DNA of 64,000 nucleotides from Haliclystus octoradiatus (GCA_916610825.1 OU744447.1:2654146-2718145), one strand, 5' to 3'. Positions 1-13,489 are shown, counted from the stretch's first letter. The notes: generated by a model from the sequence alone, not told the origin. Program-made: numbers and translations.

Positions 1-545
1 TTATATATATATTATCTGAAAATATTATGATATGATAGTATATGAGCCTATATATTTTTGATCTTTGCAATCTCAGCAAGCAAGCCTGTGATTTTCATGG
101 CAGTCTATCAAAATATCAAGAGTTCGTTGAAAATAAGATTTTGTAAGAAAAAAAAGATGTGAAAAATTGGCCTGATAGTGCTTCTTGTTATCAAATTTTC
201 CAGAATAATAGCATCAACATTCTTTTAAAAGGAAATAAAGTTCTATAAAAAATCGCTATACTAATTTGATATTGATATCATGTTACATCTTGTTGTCAAT
301 ATTCTACGCGCTATTTATAATACATTACAGATGTGGAATGAAAGAATAGACGATTTTGAATAAATTAATTATTTTGATAGAAAAACGAAAACAACTCATT
401 TTGCCAGATTCGTGATATGCATATTTATTCAGAATTTATTGAAAAGGACGCGATGGTTTATAGAGTGGAAATGTTTAGTGCAGCTTCAAAGATATAAAAT
501 ACCATAGCTGATGGTAGTATTTAAATGCTCATGTTATGATGTCTG
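1..545 (+). repeat. Inverted repeat, arm 1 (pairs with 1459-2030)
   Basis: Left arm of a local inverted repeat. For example, the stretch around 400-545 (sensitive landmarks: a 'gacgcgatgg' block and a 'gatgtctgatgaaaagg' block) reappears reverse-complemented at 1460-1620. The arms differ by scattered substitutions and small indels; the loop is about 0.9 kb. Confidence 0.8.
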
Positions 546-1458
546 ATGAAAAGGATTTACTTATAAAGAAAATGAATCTGCTTTACCTTGCATTAGATCG
601 CGATATGAAATGATCATTTTTATCAGAATTAATTCGAATAAAAAACAATTTATATTTCATTCTTATCTGGCTTACGTTCTCCTTCGATAAAATATGGTTG
701 TTAACTTATTATTGATTGGTGAATTAACTCAGAGAACCCGCTATTATGTATTTAAATGTTGTTCGTAGATTATGACGCTCGTATAGTTTTTAGTTGGATC
801 TCATTTGGAAAATGGTAAGTTGTATTTTAATAAATATTGTTTGCTATGATCGATTATTTCATGCAACCTTTTCGCTTTTTAATTTTGTAACACAAGGTTT
901 GTTACACTCATCCAAACTTTATTAACTATTTAAAAATGTTTTTGAATTATGTTTTTGTGCTTTTAATTTCAAAGCAAAATTTTTGAACGCTGAAAATATT
1001 ATAATTATTATTATTTTTCACAAATCATACGCTCAATTCAATTTAACTTTGTTGAATTTGATATACCTGAAATTAACTTTATCAAATGTTGATCAACGAT
1101 AATTACAATACACCGCTATTTTTATTCTTGAAACTGTAGTAACATACTGTGTCTTTTTCCTATAGCAAGTCAACAAAATTAAATTTTAATTTTAATCGAT
1201 GCTTACAATTCCTTCGTTTATTATGGAAGCAAAATCTGAAAATAAATGCCTGCCTGCTCAAAACCAAATGATTCATATTTTTATATTAAATAATAAATTA
1301 TAGAAATACTTTTGTGCAATGCCTTGATTAATTCTAAACTCTATAATTTTATACTGTAGACTGATAATCTATTCGAACTTTGAATATTTTTCGAATTGGT
1401 CGAACGCCAACGTCATTTTGAAAATTCTTGCAAGTTAATTTGTTTTTATAAAGAATAG

Positions 1459-2030
1459 TAATCCTTTTCATCAGACATCATTACATGAGCATTTAAATAC
1501 TACCATCAGCTATGGTATTTTATATCTTTGAAGCTGCATTAAATATTTCCACTATATAAACCATCGCGTCCGTTTCAATAAATTCTGAATAGATATGCAT
1601 ATCACGAATCTGGCAAAAGGAGTTGTTTTCTTTTTTCTATCAAAATAACTAATTTATTCATAATCGTCTTTTATTTCATTCGCATCTGTAATGTATTATA
1701 AATAGCGCGAAGAAATATTGACAACAAGATGTAACATAATATCAATTTCGAATTAGTATAGCGATTTATTATAGAATTTTATTTCCATTTAAAAGAATGT
1801 TGATGCTATTATTCTGGAAAATTTGATAACAAGAAGCACTATGAGGCCAATTTTTCAGATCATTTTTTTACTTATAAAATTTTATTTTCAACGAACTCTT
1901 AGTATTTTGATAGACTGCCATGAAAATCACAGGCTTACTTGCTGAGATTGCAAAGATCAAAAATATATAGGCTCATATAATATCATATCATAATATTTTC
2001 AGATTATATAAATAATTTGAAACTATTCAA
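1459..2030 (-). repeat. Inverted repeat, arm 2 (pairs with 1-545)
   Basis: Reverse-complement partner of 1-545. It then runs on, still in reverse orientation, into the tRNA-like module and the 3' part of the Helitron-associated unit. Confidence 0.8.
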
Positions 2031-2130
2031 TACACGCGCTGTCACTCGTTGGTCAGCCTTGTTCAATAATACGTTGTCGAAGCAGTAGGTTTGTTGATTA
2101 GTACAGTAAAAGCGCCTGTGATAGTAAGTA

Positions 2131-2200
2131 AGGCAGTCGCTCATTTGTTAATGCTCTGGTATCACAACATCAGGGTCGTCAGTTCAAATACGTCATTCGG
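2131..2200 (+). repeat. tRNA-like module (SINE-type head)
   Basis: A decayed tRNA-like segment with an A-box-like stretch (around 2137-2154), a pseudo-anticodon arm (CTGGT/ATCAG with an 8-nt loop) and a B-box-like AGTTCAAAT. The T stem does not pair well and the loop size is wrong, so it is not a working tRNA gene. Related copies lie at 46691-46757, 49759-49831 and 52772-52844. Confidence 0.5.
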
Positions 2201-2786
2201 CAATTTTTTATCAACGATTTTTCTAATTTTTTTTAATATGAAGCAGTAAATCATTGTAAATTAACAAAAGATGTCTATTGATCATGTTAATAACAGAAAT
2301 AAGTGGACCATGTGTCTTGTTGAAGCTAAATTAATTTAATATTGAATATATTGCATGCAATGCCACGAGTTTGACCGGCCACAATTTGACGGCGTTATTT
2401 TGTGAACACCACATTAGTGTATATATTGTATATATTGCAATAAAGATTTATGAATCCGAACGCGATCCGATCGTATCGGGTCAGATTTGGGTTAATATTT
2501 TAGGTCTTCGGATCGGAAAGGATTTGAAGTGAATTTTTATGGATAATTTCAGATTTCGAAATTTGACTGAGTATTTTTAATTTATAATAATTAATGTGTT
2601 CTGGCTTCCTTTCAGCACATAAATAAAGTTTTTATGTGTAGATATAGCTACTTTAAATGCAGAAAATTGACCGGCGGCTTCTATACATTTCAATCGAATC
2701 AATTGATGTGAAATAAATCAAATTTTTAATAAAGGAATGATTAAGATGTATTGATTAATGCTACATCGTTTCAATGGGTATTGTGT

Positions 2787-3660
2787 CAATCAAAATTATG
2801 TGATGCTACTGTAAAATGTAGGAATCTCAAATTATTAAAATGTTTGCAAAATCTAGAAGGCCATAACAGTATATCAGAAATAGCAAGAGTTTATATGGGA
2901 CACATTGAGTGTTGGTCGTTTGCGGAAGGCTGTTAAAATAACAATAATCTTCATTGTTATTTGCCTCCATGTTGAGACGGGCTTAGTTGCTTTATTGCAA
3001 TCAAGATACCTCAGTAGAATCATGGAAGAATGCAAATTTATAACTGTAACCTTCATTGTTATTAGCAACTAGCTAATTTCCTCTACTGTGTTGTACTGTA
3101 CTGAAACTCTGTAACACTGTTTTTAACAGTCTACAAATGGAGATCGGGATGCAGATCCATTTTTATATCACCCATATATAACTACTCTATACCCTAGGCT
3201 AGTAACTGCGTGTTTGATGATAAACTGTTCTAACTTTTGAGAATTTTTAATTCTGTAGCTTCGATAATATTGCGACTATTATTGTAATTTTCACCAGTTC
3301 AGTCATAAATTATTGAATTTCAAATTTCCAATCAAAGAACAAGCAAGAGGTTTTTCTGAATTTTATTTTTATCAATTTCAAAGGAAAATGCAAAGAGGCA
3401 GAATCTCAGATAGAATAGAACCCTTAGCGACATTATTTTGGGCATTTTCAGGTACTGTATATTCTATATCTCGCTCATTTATGTATATACTTTAATAGCA
3501 AAAGGAAATCCATACTAATAACATATTATCCAAAGGATGAATTTTTCCCGTTACATTGACCAAGTGCTAATTTTTTCCATTTAATAAGAGTCAATTTTGG
3601 ATTACACTCATTGAGTGAAACTGGTATCTAGTTAAAGTAAAAGGTGATAGGCTTACTTAC
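2787..3660. other. Stretch without recognisable features
   Basis: AT-rich sequence left of the last visible discoidin exon, presumably intron of that gene. Short ORFs here (e.g. 3313-3495) show no domain, splice-site logic or duplication and look accidental. Confidence 0.6.
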
Positions 3661-3947
3661 TGTATCAGAGTTTCTTGATTTCAATGTGTAGATAGCTTGA
3701 CTTTCTCCAACTGTAACCTTGAAAGATGTTACCCAACTTGATGATCCCGATCCTTGTGTTGCAAACCCACTGATAGTCATCTTTTTACCAAGGTCAACTT
3801 GTAAATATTGATCAGTAAGGCTAGATGCACACCATGCTGAACCTACAAAGTTCAATCTTCCATTCGTTGGGAGGCTTGTTCCACTAGCACTCGAACTAGA
3901 AAGAATGGATCCAGTGTTAGCTTCTACACCGAGTGGATATGGACAAA
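3661..3947 (-). CDS. Discoidin gene exon: first half of second F5/8 type C domain
   Basis: A 287-nt exon read from 3947 to 3661. It follows a 3' splice site (TTTTTAG at 3948-3949) and ends at a strong donor (GTAAGTAAGC, 3651-3660). The translation starts at Cys with CPYPLGVEANTGSI, then RLN, SAWC and DQYLQVDLGKK, the typical N-terminal half of an F5/8C (discoidin) domain. The family is an extracellular beta-sandwich that usually binds lipids, glycans or proteins. It enters in phase 1 (two bases complete the codon left by the upstream exon) and ends in phase 0. The matching second half should lie further left; I could not find it in this window. No internal stop. Confidence 0.8.
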
Positions 3948-4778
3948 CTAAAAATATAAACTACATATAGATAGATCATAGTCAGGTGAAAATAAGGTAA
4001 GATTCGGAATATTTAAGTCTATATATTGGAAACTGAAAGTCTGGTAATTGAGAAATCATAAATCTTTGACCATTAGACACGAGAACCAAAATTTCAAAAA
4101 TAGTCTGAAATCTAGTATATCTATATTATTTGTAATGAATTTCAATGGAAAAAGGCAACAATTGGAGTTCTCAAGGGTAGAAATAGTCTAAAATCCGGTA
4201 TTCGTGTGAAAATGATCATGTCTGGACCTTTCACGAACAACCACTTAAAATTCTTCTATCATTACTGTTTGATTTTACCACAGAACATATGTTCTTGCAT
4301 GTTATAGATGTTATACTTTGTAAGGACTTCATTTGCTAATGAACAGACTGATTAGAAAATTGCAAATTATGGCTGAAATGTAGATTAGCGCTCAAATAAC
4401 ACTGAACTAGAAAGTTAGAACAGAAGATATGTCAGCTATATGCGACAGTTGCGTATTCCCTGAAAGACAGTTGAGTTTTGCTGATCAGTTAAATCATCTA
4501 TAGTTTGATACATATCCATCTATTGTTGTCTATCGAGTTGGAATGTGCAGCTTTCAAGGCTCGAGAATCTCAATTTTTATTCCATTGAAAAGGAGTTCAA
4601 CCCAATTTTATTTCCGCTCTCTTTGTTCATACTTTGTGAGCCATAGTTTTGATGGAACAAAAGTAGTATTCATTAAACCATGTGACTGGTATATATCCAA
4701 TGGAATCCGAGAGTGTTCTACGATAGCTCTGATAAATTGAGGTAGTAGCACAGAAAAAATAGAACATTCAGAACTTAC
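3948..4778 (-). other. Intron between discoidin exons
   Basis: An 831-bp intron bounded by GTAAGT (4773-4778, minus strand) and TTTTTAG. No further gene or repeat recognised inside. Confidence 0.7.
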
Positions 4779-4920
4779 ATTGTGGACATCCATATAATTC
4801 AACACGCAGGCATGGTTGACCTACGTAGGATTGAGGTATGATCTTCAGATATCTTGCTGAGAAATAATCATCACCAATATATATAGTTGAAACATTTGTA
4901 CTATCTGAATTGCCATTGAG
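4779..4920 (-). CDS. Discoidin gene exon: second half of first F5/8 type C domain
   Basis: A 142-nt exon read from 4920 to 4779, preceded by TTCAACAG and followed by GTAAGT. It encodes LNGNSDSTNV, then SARYLKIIPQSY and PCLRVELYGC, the characteristic C-terminal half of an F5/8C domain: the ARYxxxxP strand and the closing RVELYGC with the second disulfide Cys. It starts in phase 0, matching the phase-0 end of 9947-10251, and leaves one base that joins the two leading bases of 3661-3947 to make Phe (…CPQ-F-CPYP…). These phases support one continuous gene. The domain is therefore split into two exons of about 300 and 142 nt, and the second domain repeats the pattern. Confidence 0.85.
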
Positions 4921-7900
4921 CTGTTGAAGTCAAACAATAATAAAACCTAGTTAATAAGATACAGAATCACATACCTAAATATAGGAGTCACACATATTTA
5001 CTTGCTTCCTTTACTTTTATCCAGCTGGAATATATGTTTTGGTACAGTTGTAGATGAAATGCAGTTAATTAAAATACTAGTTATCAAGTTGGATATTGCT
5101 GAAATGAACAAGCCGCATACTCAGACAATTATATGAGCGGGGTACATGACGCAAATAATGGATTGTTTTCCGAAAATTGTGATACCAGATAGAAGTATAT
5201 ACCAAATGAAAGCTAATCAGCGGATGAACATATTTAAATTCCTAACCCCAATTGAAACCAGTCATGAAGCTGGATAATTACGATTGACAAATTAACCGAT
5301 TCCTGAATGTAATGAAAAATTTAAATAATCTGTAATCATTAAATTGACCTTCAACAACTAGCTTACTCCTTATCGGATGCAAAATGTAAATTGTAAACAA
5401 GCTGTTTGCAAGAGCGGTCACTGTGAAATTGTCTTATTGTGAAATGGAAATTCGCGACAAATCGTTCACTAGAATCGAGATATAAAACAGTACTATCTGT
5501 CATAAGAAGCTCATTTATTTCATTGTATGTTAGACATACACATAATAAGACTGACGTAATGAAGTTGGTAGCCTATGTTTCATTCATCTAGATCTTGAAC
5601 TTTGAACTGAAAATTCAAAGAAACAGAATAACTATAATTCAAATTTATCTCCGCTAGGCGATGTTCTTCCTTGCAAAAATATTTATCGGTGACTTTCTCA
5701 GGTATATAGCTAAATACATCATAACTTAAATGCTGAAAATTATGGTCGAATTGACTGACAAAATTAACAAATTTGCAAACAAATTCCCGTGAAAAATTGG
5801 TACGAATGAGCTTAGAATTCGATTGAAATATTAGTTCAAAAGTCCGTTGTCATGGTACAAGACAAGAGGCGGATCTTAAAGAAGGCTGCGTTATTTCACA
5901 ACAAACCGGTCATTTAGAACTTCCGGAAGAGCGGGTGTGAAAAACAGTGGAGGATAGGAAGAAAATCCACTCCGAGTTTTTCACTTCCTTATAAACCTTA
6001 ATTTAATCTTATAGTTTCTCTTATGAACTTCCCAAAAAGTCTTTCATTATTTACAGAAATAGGAAAGATTATTATTGTTTGTCTATTATATTTTCCGAGG
6101 ACAAAAACTTCGGAACTCTTCAGAATTGACCTTGGCCTGCTGCGAACTAAATTCACGAGAGGGCATTTTTTGACACCGTGATTAGGTGATACTGCCTTTT
6201 TCTTTATAATCAGCATAACCTGCGTTACAGATCGCGAATCAATCACAAAAGAATAGGGTCTGTTTGGATTGCTCGGTTTCCCTATCCGGGCCTCGTATCA
6301 GAATAAGATTGATGTCACATGATTATGCAAGATCAAAGTGATTCTCGCCGGGATTCTCAAATTACTTTCTTTACTTCGGTTGACAATATTGCAATAAGCT
6401 CTATTATAGCCCTTGTTGCTATGACAGTTAACTGATTGAACCAACGTGAATAATTTATTCACTAAGAAAAATATATTTACCATGCATAGATCAGAAACTA
6501 TCACTCCAGATTTTTGGGTAGTGGCTGGACAGACAACTGCGCAAGACAAAGTCACACAGATTCTATTCATCTGTGAATGAATCGCTGTCTTTGATACATA
6601 AAGACTACAGCCTAAAGACGTAATTCAAGCATAGTATAATTTATGCATGTGAAATAGTTTCAATATTTGTTCGCATCATCATTGTAATCATCATTTCCTG
6701 TCCAGCAAATAGGACAAGTAATGACTTCTTTCAGTGAGATGTTCTACAGAAGTCTTGATTTTCATGTTCAGTATAAATAAACACATGGAGATCGATTTAG
6801 TTGTATAGCATCGATGTTTCAAAGCAGATATATTTTGCAACAATCATTTAATTTAAATTACTGTACAATTTCCTTGCTAAAAGTTGAATACAGCAGAAAG
6901 AGTCAATTGAAGTGCGCTATACTGATTATTTCTTTATATCAGCATATCACTATATACATCTCTAGATATATCACTGAAATACAGATTTAATACATATTGA
7001 AAGACTGCTCGATGACCACATTTGCAAATAGCTCCGTTGTAACTATCGCACTCGTGTCTCTGATATGCAAAGTCAACTAGGTTGGCTTTCTGTTAGAGAC
7101 AGAATAACATCGCATCAACTAATGTTCACTCATAAAATTAAATTCAAACTAGCTCCTCCTTTGCTTTCCGACTTTTTCCAACTGCTGTATTCCAGCAGAA
7201 CAAGATCTCACGCCCACAATGACATTCACATCAAGTCGAGCCATCGTCATTCATTTCAAGACGCTGGTGCGCATAAGTGGAACGTTCTACCGTCTGCAAT
7301 GAAGGAAGTCCAAAGCAGGCCTACTTTCAAACGTCTCCTTGAGAAGCACTTACTTTCTTAGTATACTTTACACTTACCACTCTTTCCTGTTATTTATGCC
7401 TGTTTTTTACTTAATGTCTGTTTTCCTGTCAACTTAGCTATGTATCAGTCCTTTGAAAAAAGTTTGTATAACTTAAAGGTTCTGAATAAATGATGATGAT
7501 GATGATGATGATGACACTTCAAAATTGTGACCTGGACTGAGCACTTTTTTAACAATGCACATGTGCAGGGAAATGTTGTGTGCATTTTCTCAATTCTGGC
7601 ACGGTGTGTTATGGTTTGCGTTTTTTTCATGCGTTTTACTTGAAATGATACCATCCATCCCAACCATCATGCGATTTCTCGAGTTGCGAGGCATATTAAC
7701 TGAATACATTATGTATGGAGAAATAGTGGATTATAGTTTAGCACTTGCTTAGCTTGCAGAAATGAAATAGCAAATAATCAGGAAATAGCCCTTGACTACG
7801 TGATATCTGCACATGGGCAGATACAAGCTTATATGATCACTGACTGGCTCCAAGTCCAGCTTACTTTGATGTGCCGAGACTTGATAATTGGTATGCGGGA

Positions 7901-9946
7901 CTTGTGTCCTTTGTCAAGTGTTGGGCAGGATTCTGCCCAACGCCGGTTTCGTTGATCTCCTTGTTTTCATTAATTTTTAGGTCTTCGAAAGATGAAATAA
8001 TCGGGGGTTCACATGGCGTCAAGTTATGGATAAATGCATCAACTTAGAAAGAGTTTATACAATTTCTTTTCAATACTTGCTTGAATTTTGATCAAATTTA
8101 CTGAAACAGTGACTACATGAATAAATCTATGGCTTTCCTCACCACCACAACGGTCATTCAAAATTGAGAAAGTTTTTTAAAGAGCAACAACTTGGCAGTA
8201 TCAGTCTGTTATAAAGCAAGATCAACAGCATATTTTCTACTTACAATATGTTCGACAGCTCTAAAGATTAAACTGATGATCATGAAGCCAAATTTTAATT
8301 GTTTAAATCATCTTTAAATTACACGCCATGTTTTTACCTCATATCGCATGGTTTGATGCGTTTCTTTTGTTTTGGAAAACAATGGAATGTGCAAAGGACA
8401 CACGTCTCACTTACCAACATTTCAAAATCATCAAAAATATGTAAGACTTTGAGCAAGTCAAATATGATCATACCATCTAAGAATCCATTCCCCATGGGGG
8501 AGCTAACTTTGATATTGATCACTTAAGATGTTGCGTACCATACATTTGTAGCAGGACTATGACTACAATTGATTGTCTTAGAGTAGTAATTAATAAACTA
8601 AATGATGTTCGATATTGAGTTCATGATTAATTGCCATTGTATCCATCTGAAAAGCGTGTAATCTTGCGACTGGTTGATTCTAATTAACATAAAATTAAAA
8701 CTTTAGGCAATGAAATATAATTTGTAGTACTAATAAGATGTAAGCATATGTTCTAATTCACATCATCAAATCTGAAATGAAGCCGCAAAGTTCTGAATAT
8801 GGAATAACATATCTCTATTATTTTTGTACTGCAATTTTATCAGATTTATGATGAATAATTCACAGTTTTGTTTTATACTAAACGGCCAAAAACGAAGCGG
8901 ACAATAGTAAAAGCTACATTTCATACTTTTAGAATTTAATATAGCACATTACTGAAACATTTTCAAAGTTTATTTAATAATAATTGAAACTTTGTTCAAA
9001 AAGATTATCACTTTATTCGAAACCGAACTTACAAAAAATTTGATTATCTATAAATTATGTATTTTCAAGATAATTTCAATTTAATAAGGGACCATAAGTC
9101 CTCAGATTTGAATATATATTATTATACATTAAAGATTAAGTTAAAAACTTGTATTGAATGTTCGAATATCGGATAAAACTAAGATCCATTCATGTAAAAT
9201 ATACTACAATGTGACCCTGTTAATATCACTCATGTTTATATCACGATTCGCTTAATTTCACAACTTTTGGCTGTGCCATTAATGTGATATTTCCGGATGT
9301 GAAGCTCTTGATAAGAGTGTATAATCTAGTTTCAAATAGTCAGAAATTAATAGTGAGATATATTAAAGTTTGACAGAAGCTCTAATGATCGCCAATTAAG
9401 GAGACGATTCACTTCAAAAGAGTTTGGAATATTTGCTTCTTTGCTAGTCTTTGATGCTGGAGTTTAGTATTCTGCATTTAGTTGTGAAAAGCGTGGCATT
9501 CACAGATTTAGCTGAAAAAGTTACTACATCATCGCTACTACTGGATAATAACGACAGGTGCAATAGGCAAATTAAAGAAATAAACAAACAAGCAAAGCCT
9601 TCCACTCGAAATATTTATTAAAGAGACAAACAAGACTTGCAGCCTTTGTATAGATATTTGAAATTGGATCCCGTAGATTTCTATTTAAGTAATATTATTT
9701 TACCGACATGATATTGGTCAAGGTTTCAAATACGGCATATAAGACCTTGAAATATCATTCCATGCGAAAATGCGTGAAATTTCATTCAAGGCTACGGTTT
9801 GAAACGAAAAGAAACAACTGGGCAATTGCCAGTAATAAGATACAGTTTGAATCAATTTTGCTTTAGTAAATCATAATACTCAAATGTAGGCTATCCACCG
9901 TGAAATTTCCTTGTGAATAAATCTATTTTCACAGAGTTTAACAAAC
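4921..9946 (-). other. Large intron of the discoidin gene
   Basis: About 5 kb between the two halves of the first F5/8C domain. Apart from a 5'-truncated LINE at about 7032-7514 I see no exon-like sequence. The rest is AT-rich filler with accidental ORFs. Confidence 0.55.
7032..7514 (+). mobile_element. 5'-truncated CR1/L2-like LINE, 3' end
   Basis: In-frame coding from about 7032 to 7361 gives LGWLSVRDRI, LAPPLLSDFF and HKWNVLPSAMKE followed by a basic stretch ending LLEKHLLS, the usual C-terminus downstream of the reverse transcriptase in CR1/L2-type non-LTR elements. A stop (7359-7361), a ~125-bp 3' UTR and the tail AATAAATGATGATG… (TGA repeats, 7491-7514) follow. The upstream part of the element is missing, as expected of incomplete target-primed reverse transcription. 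It lies antisense in the discoidin gene intron. The same AATAAA-(TGA)n tail occurs at 30274-30300. Confidence 0.8.
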
Positions 9947-10251
9947 CTGGCTAGATCCATTAAGTAGAAAGAATAACACGTCAGAATTAATGCCATCAAA
10001 TCCAGAATATATTGTAAATGTTTTAACGTAATTTGTTGCAGTTTTTGTTGGGTCCCCTTGTAATTCAATTTGATAAATATTCATTGCAATACCAAGGTCA
10101 ATTGTCAAATACTGATCTTGACCCTGTGTACACCAAGCACTAGGACCATTTAATCTTGCATTGAATGGTTCGCTTGATATAGCACTACTTGAAGCTGAAA
10201 ATGACGAATTCGGAATAATTCCATCTGCAATACCAATACTTTGCATGCAAA
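9947..10251 (-). CDS. Discoidin gene exon: first half of first F5/8 type C domain
   Basis: A 305-nt exon read from 10251 to 9947, after a pyrimidine-rich acceptor (TTTCTTTTTAG) and before a GTTTGT donor. It encodes CMQSIGIADGIIPNSSFSAS, then ARLNGPSAWC and DQYLTIDLG, and a C-terminal strand with FTIYSGFDG, matching the N-terminal half of an F5/8C domain including the Cys that opens the domain. Two leading bases complete the codon left open by the signal-peptide exon at 14641-14713 (…ATN-F-CMQS…). It ends in phase 0, as does the equivalent exon at 3661-3947. Together the four visible exons give 269 uninterrupted codons. Confidence 0.85.
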
Positions 10252-11816
10252 CTAAAAAGAAAAAAGCAGAAATAATGTATTATCAAAAGTAAAAGCACAG
10301 TTCATTAATGAACAACTAGATACTTCTTTTTTTTCAGTTAAAAGGCAACTACACTGTACAACTTTAGTAGAATTAAATAACAAGCATCATAATTTGTTTT
10401 CGATTTAGATTTCAAAATATGGAGGGAGATCATTCGCAGGTTTTATCCCCGAGTTCTAGGGGCGGTGCTGTCATTTGGCTAGTGCTAGTGCTAGTTACTA
10501 TTTTATCATAGCTAAGCCTAGCCTATCTTTGAATGTTGTGATTTGAAATTAACTAGCCTTCTTGTGCAAGTACAGGTAATGGCTTAACAATTTGTAATTG
10601 CTATATTTAATTTAAATTCGGAAATTCGAAAAATTAAAAAATTCATATGTAGGCCTACAGCATTTCTCATTTGAAATATGAATAAGCCATATCATTAGGC
10701 ACTCGTAACAAGCAATAAGGAACGACATAGGAAGGCTTACATCGAATTGATTGAAGGACCATTTAAAGCATGCTACAACCAACTCCATGGGGTAGCTTAT
10801 TTCAGGGTCAGGGAGGGGGCGCCAATTTGTATTCAGAATTTTGCCCACAAAAATTTTGATTTTCAAATTGATACCTCACATATTTTATTCAGGCCAAAAT
10901 GTATACCCAAAATAATTTTTTTATCGAAGCATATTTGAAAATTGATTACTACTTCTTGGGTTTACATCAATATTTTTTGCTCATTGAAAAACAACACCTC
11001 GAATATTTTGAAAATTGTGAAATAGATACCTGGAAAATTTTCGAAGTCCGTTAAAATGTACCCTCAATAATTGGCACGTCCCCGTATGCCAACCATTTAA
11101 ATTACAAAACCCAGGCAACCAACACATGATGGAATTTCGAAACCGAAAATATGAGCACAAAACACGATTATCAAAATTGGTCTGGAAGCTAAAGCACAAT
11201 AACACCGACCACAAAATAGCTTTGAGCCCCATATGTACCACTGCAGCTTGATCCAACAAATCGAAAATATGATAACCCTGACTTGCCGAAATGTACTCAG
11301 GTTTTTGCACCAAAGGAAAATTGCTAAATAAAAGGTAAGAGCTAATTTCAAAATGCAGGCATGCAAATAAATTTTATCTACCAAATTTTCAAATTGCTAA
11401 AACTTAACAATCTAATAGCAATAACCTAACAATTAAACAATAGAACCATTGTAATAGAATAAAAATAGAGACTGCAATTAGATTCCTGTTATAGATTTGT
11501 TGCTGTGTATGTTTGTAATTGTAGATATTATTTGTGGTCTGATGATCGTGAAACTTGGAGTTGCAACCAAAGAATGTGTCTTTCCTGACCTACTCATATC
11601 ATTAAAGCCATATCATTATTCATTTACACAAAACCATTTGATAAAATCGTAACCTTGATTTAAGAATATGAACATTCAAGAAAAACTCAAATCAGACTCA
11701 ACAAAAATTAGATTAATCAAAAGTTCTATAACTATAACTATAAAAGTGCAACGCATCAAGGGTAAGTAGAATTAGACTGAAAGCATACTGCTATATGAGC
11801 TCTATCATAGCATTTG

Positions 11817-11883
11817 AATTTCCCTAATTTTCTGGGTGTGATTGATGAAACACATATTGTAATGCAAGTCCTTAAGAATTAAA
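11817..11883 (+). pseudogene. Harbinger/PIF transposase relic (left arm)
   Basis: Reads NFPNFLGVIDETHIVMQVLKN then a stop. FPxFxGVIDGTHI is the hallmark around the first catalytic Asp of the DDE_Tnp_4 (PIF/Harbinger, HARBI1-like) transposase; here the Gly after Asp is Glu. Only about 22 codons survive and there is a stop just upstream. The palindrome partner at 63337-63402 keeps the canonical GVIDGTHI. Confidence 0.5.
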
Positions 11884-13489
11884 TTCTAAAAGTTTTATCC
11901 TGCCATCTTGTTACCTGAAGGTGGCATAAAAATATCATTTTCAAATGTTTTGCATTGGTTAGAATTAGGGGTGGTTTGCACTTTTTGCTGAAGCAAATCC
12001 TGAGAAACTAGAATTCATTCCAGCAATTACAGAAAAAGTTGCAACTAAACAATGATCGTGGTCAACATTGACATATATTAGAGTCTGCATCTCCTGTATG
12101 GAACCTTTTACAAATTTAAGATATAAAGCTATTGAAAATTGTCCAAAGGATATTCATTAATTTTATATATACTTCATCAAAAGATATAATAAAGTAGCTT
12201 CATATAGTGAACGTTTCCGTGATATAAATGGAATCACTTGAGCTTACACTTTTGAAGCAAGATCTTATGTTGTTATATAAAATTGTTCAAAACCTTGTAG
12301 ACTTAGAAATTATTAATTATTGCAAGTTATGTGAAAGTAAATATCTAATGGGGTTAAACCCTTTAAAGAAAACAAAGAACTTAATAATGAAACAGTAAAT
12401 TTCAAAATACATATCTTTTACTCGTATATTACTAAAATTTACACTTTCTCTAAATAATGGATTCTCTAAATACTCTCGATGACTTATTCATATCTCTGCA
12501 GTGCCGTGGCGACTATTTTGAATAGTAAATCATATGTCTGCTGTTTGAGGAGTATTTACATTCATATAATCATCAAATATTAGATTTGCTTGATCAAAAA
12601 AGCGATTTTCTGCTACAGTATATTTATCTACTTTTATTCAAGAGAGAGGATTTTCAATAAATCCTAACTGTATCCAGAATGTTTGTCTTGTTCTTAACGC
12701 TGATAAAAATGTAATAATATCAATCTATTTCATTATTATATAAAAAGAGATATCATAATAACTATGTGGTTCATGTATTAAATCGAAAATGTTTTCTAAT
12801 ATACATAATAGTTGCTCTTATGATATATTATCCATATTTGAAATTTGTTTAACTCCAATTAAAAATATCAGTACAAATTCTCGTCCACAGTTGAGAAAAT
12901 GAAGAAAAAAAAGAATCATTAATTTATTCCAATAAATTGAATCAATTCCCAACTATTCCTACATAAATAGTTTACATTTTACGGTTTGATTATTCCACTC
13001 AGATGCAGATAATAGTTAATTAGTTAATTCAAAAGTGAATAAATAGTGCCTGAGTTTCAAAACTTAACTCGAAAATATTATAATATAATATTATACCCTA
13101 TTATATATTTTATATCTTGATCAAACCAGCTACGTGATTCTTCTAGTAAAGAAACATACAGTATTTGAATTATTTGGGCCTATAAATGAATGTGCAGACA
13201 CTTTCAGACACATTGATATCCGAATATGGATACAATTTATACCATCACTCTTTTCTAATGCACACTTTAGTTTGCAGTAATTCTTGTTTTGTTCAAATAA
13301 TTTTAAACTAAAATTTAACGTTTTTTTATTTTCAGTTAGATTATTATTTTAACAAAACTTTTCTATGATAAATCTCACCATTATCATTTTGAATAAATTT
13401 CTTGAATTAATAAATGTATTTTTTCATCCAAGTATTTCAGCTCAGTAATGTCTTCTGTCATTCAAATTGCAAGTTGATTTGTAGCAACG

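Larger units (their letters stand above)
1..2786. repeat. Fold-back copy of the ~3-kb Helitron-associated unit
   Basis: Bases 1-1458 match, in the same orientation, the interior of the units at 46.9-55.1 kb (position 1 corresponds to about 49930). At about 1459 the sequence reverses: 1459-2786 matches the same family in reverse complement, down to the stretch corresponding to about 49190. Similarity stops near 2786. Neither a CTAG/hairpin 3' end nor a clear 5' end is visible here, so this is a rearranged, truncated copy. No coding capacity is seen. Confidence 0.8.

Noticed and set aside
2131..2200. Functional tRNA gene
   Set aside because: A- and B-box-like sequences are present but the anticodon loop has 8 nt and the T stem does not pair.
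10981..11384. Two overlapping minus-strand ORFs of ~100 codons
   Set aside because: Overlapping frames without a domain, inside discoidin intron 1, at the edge of the palindrome; the mirrored copy at 63900-64000 carries substitutions with no sign of frame preservation.
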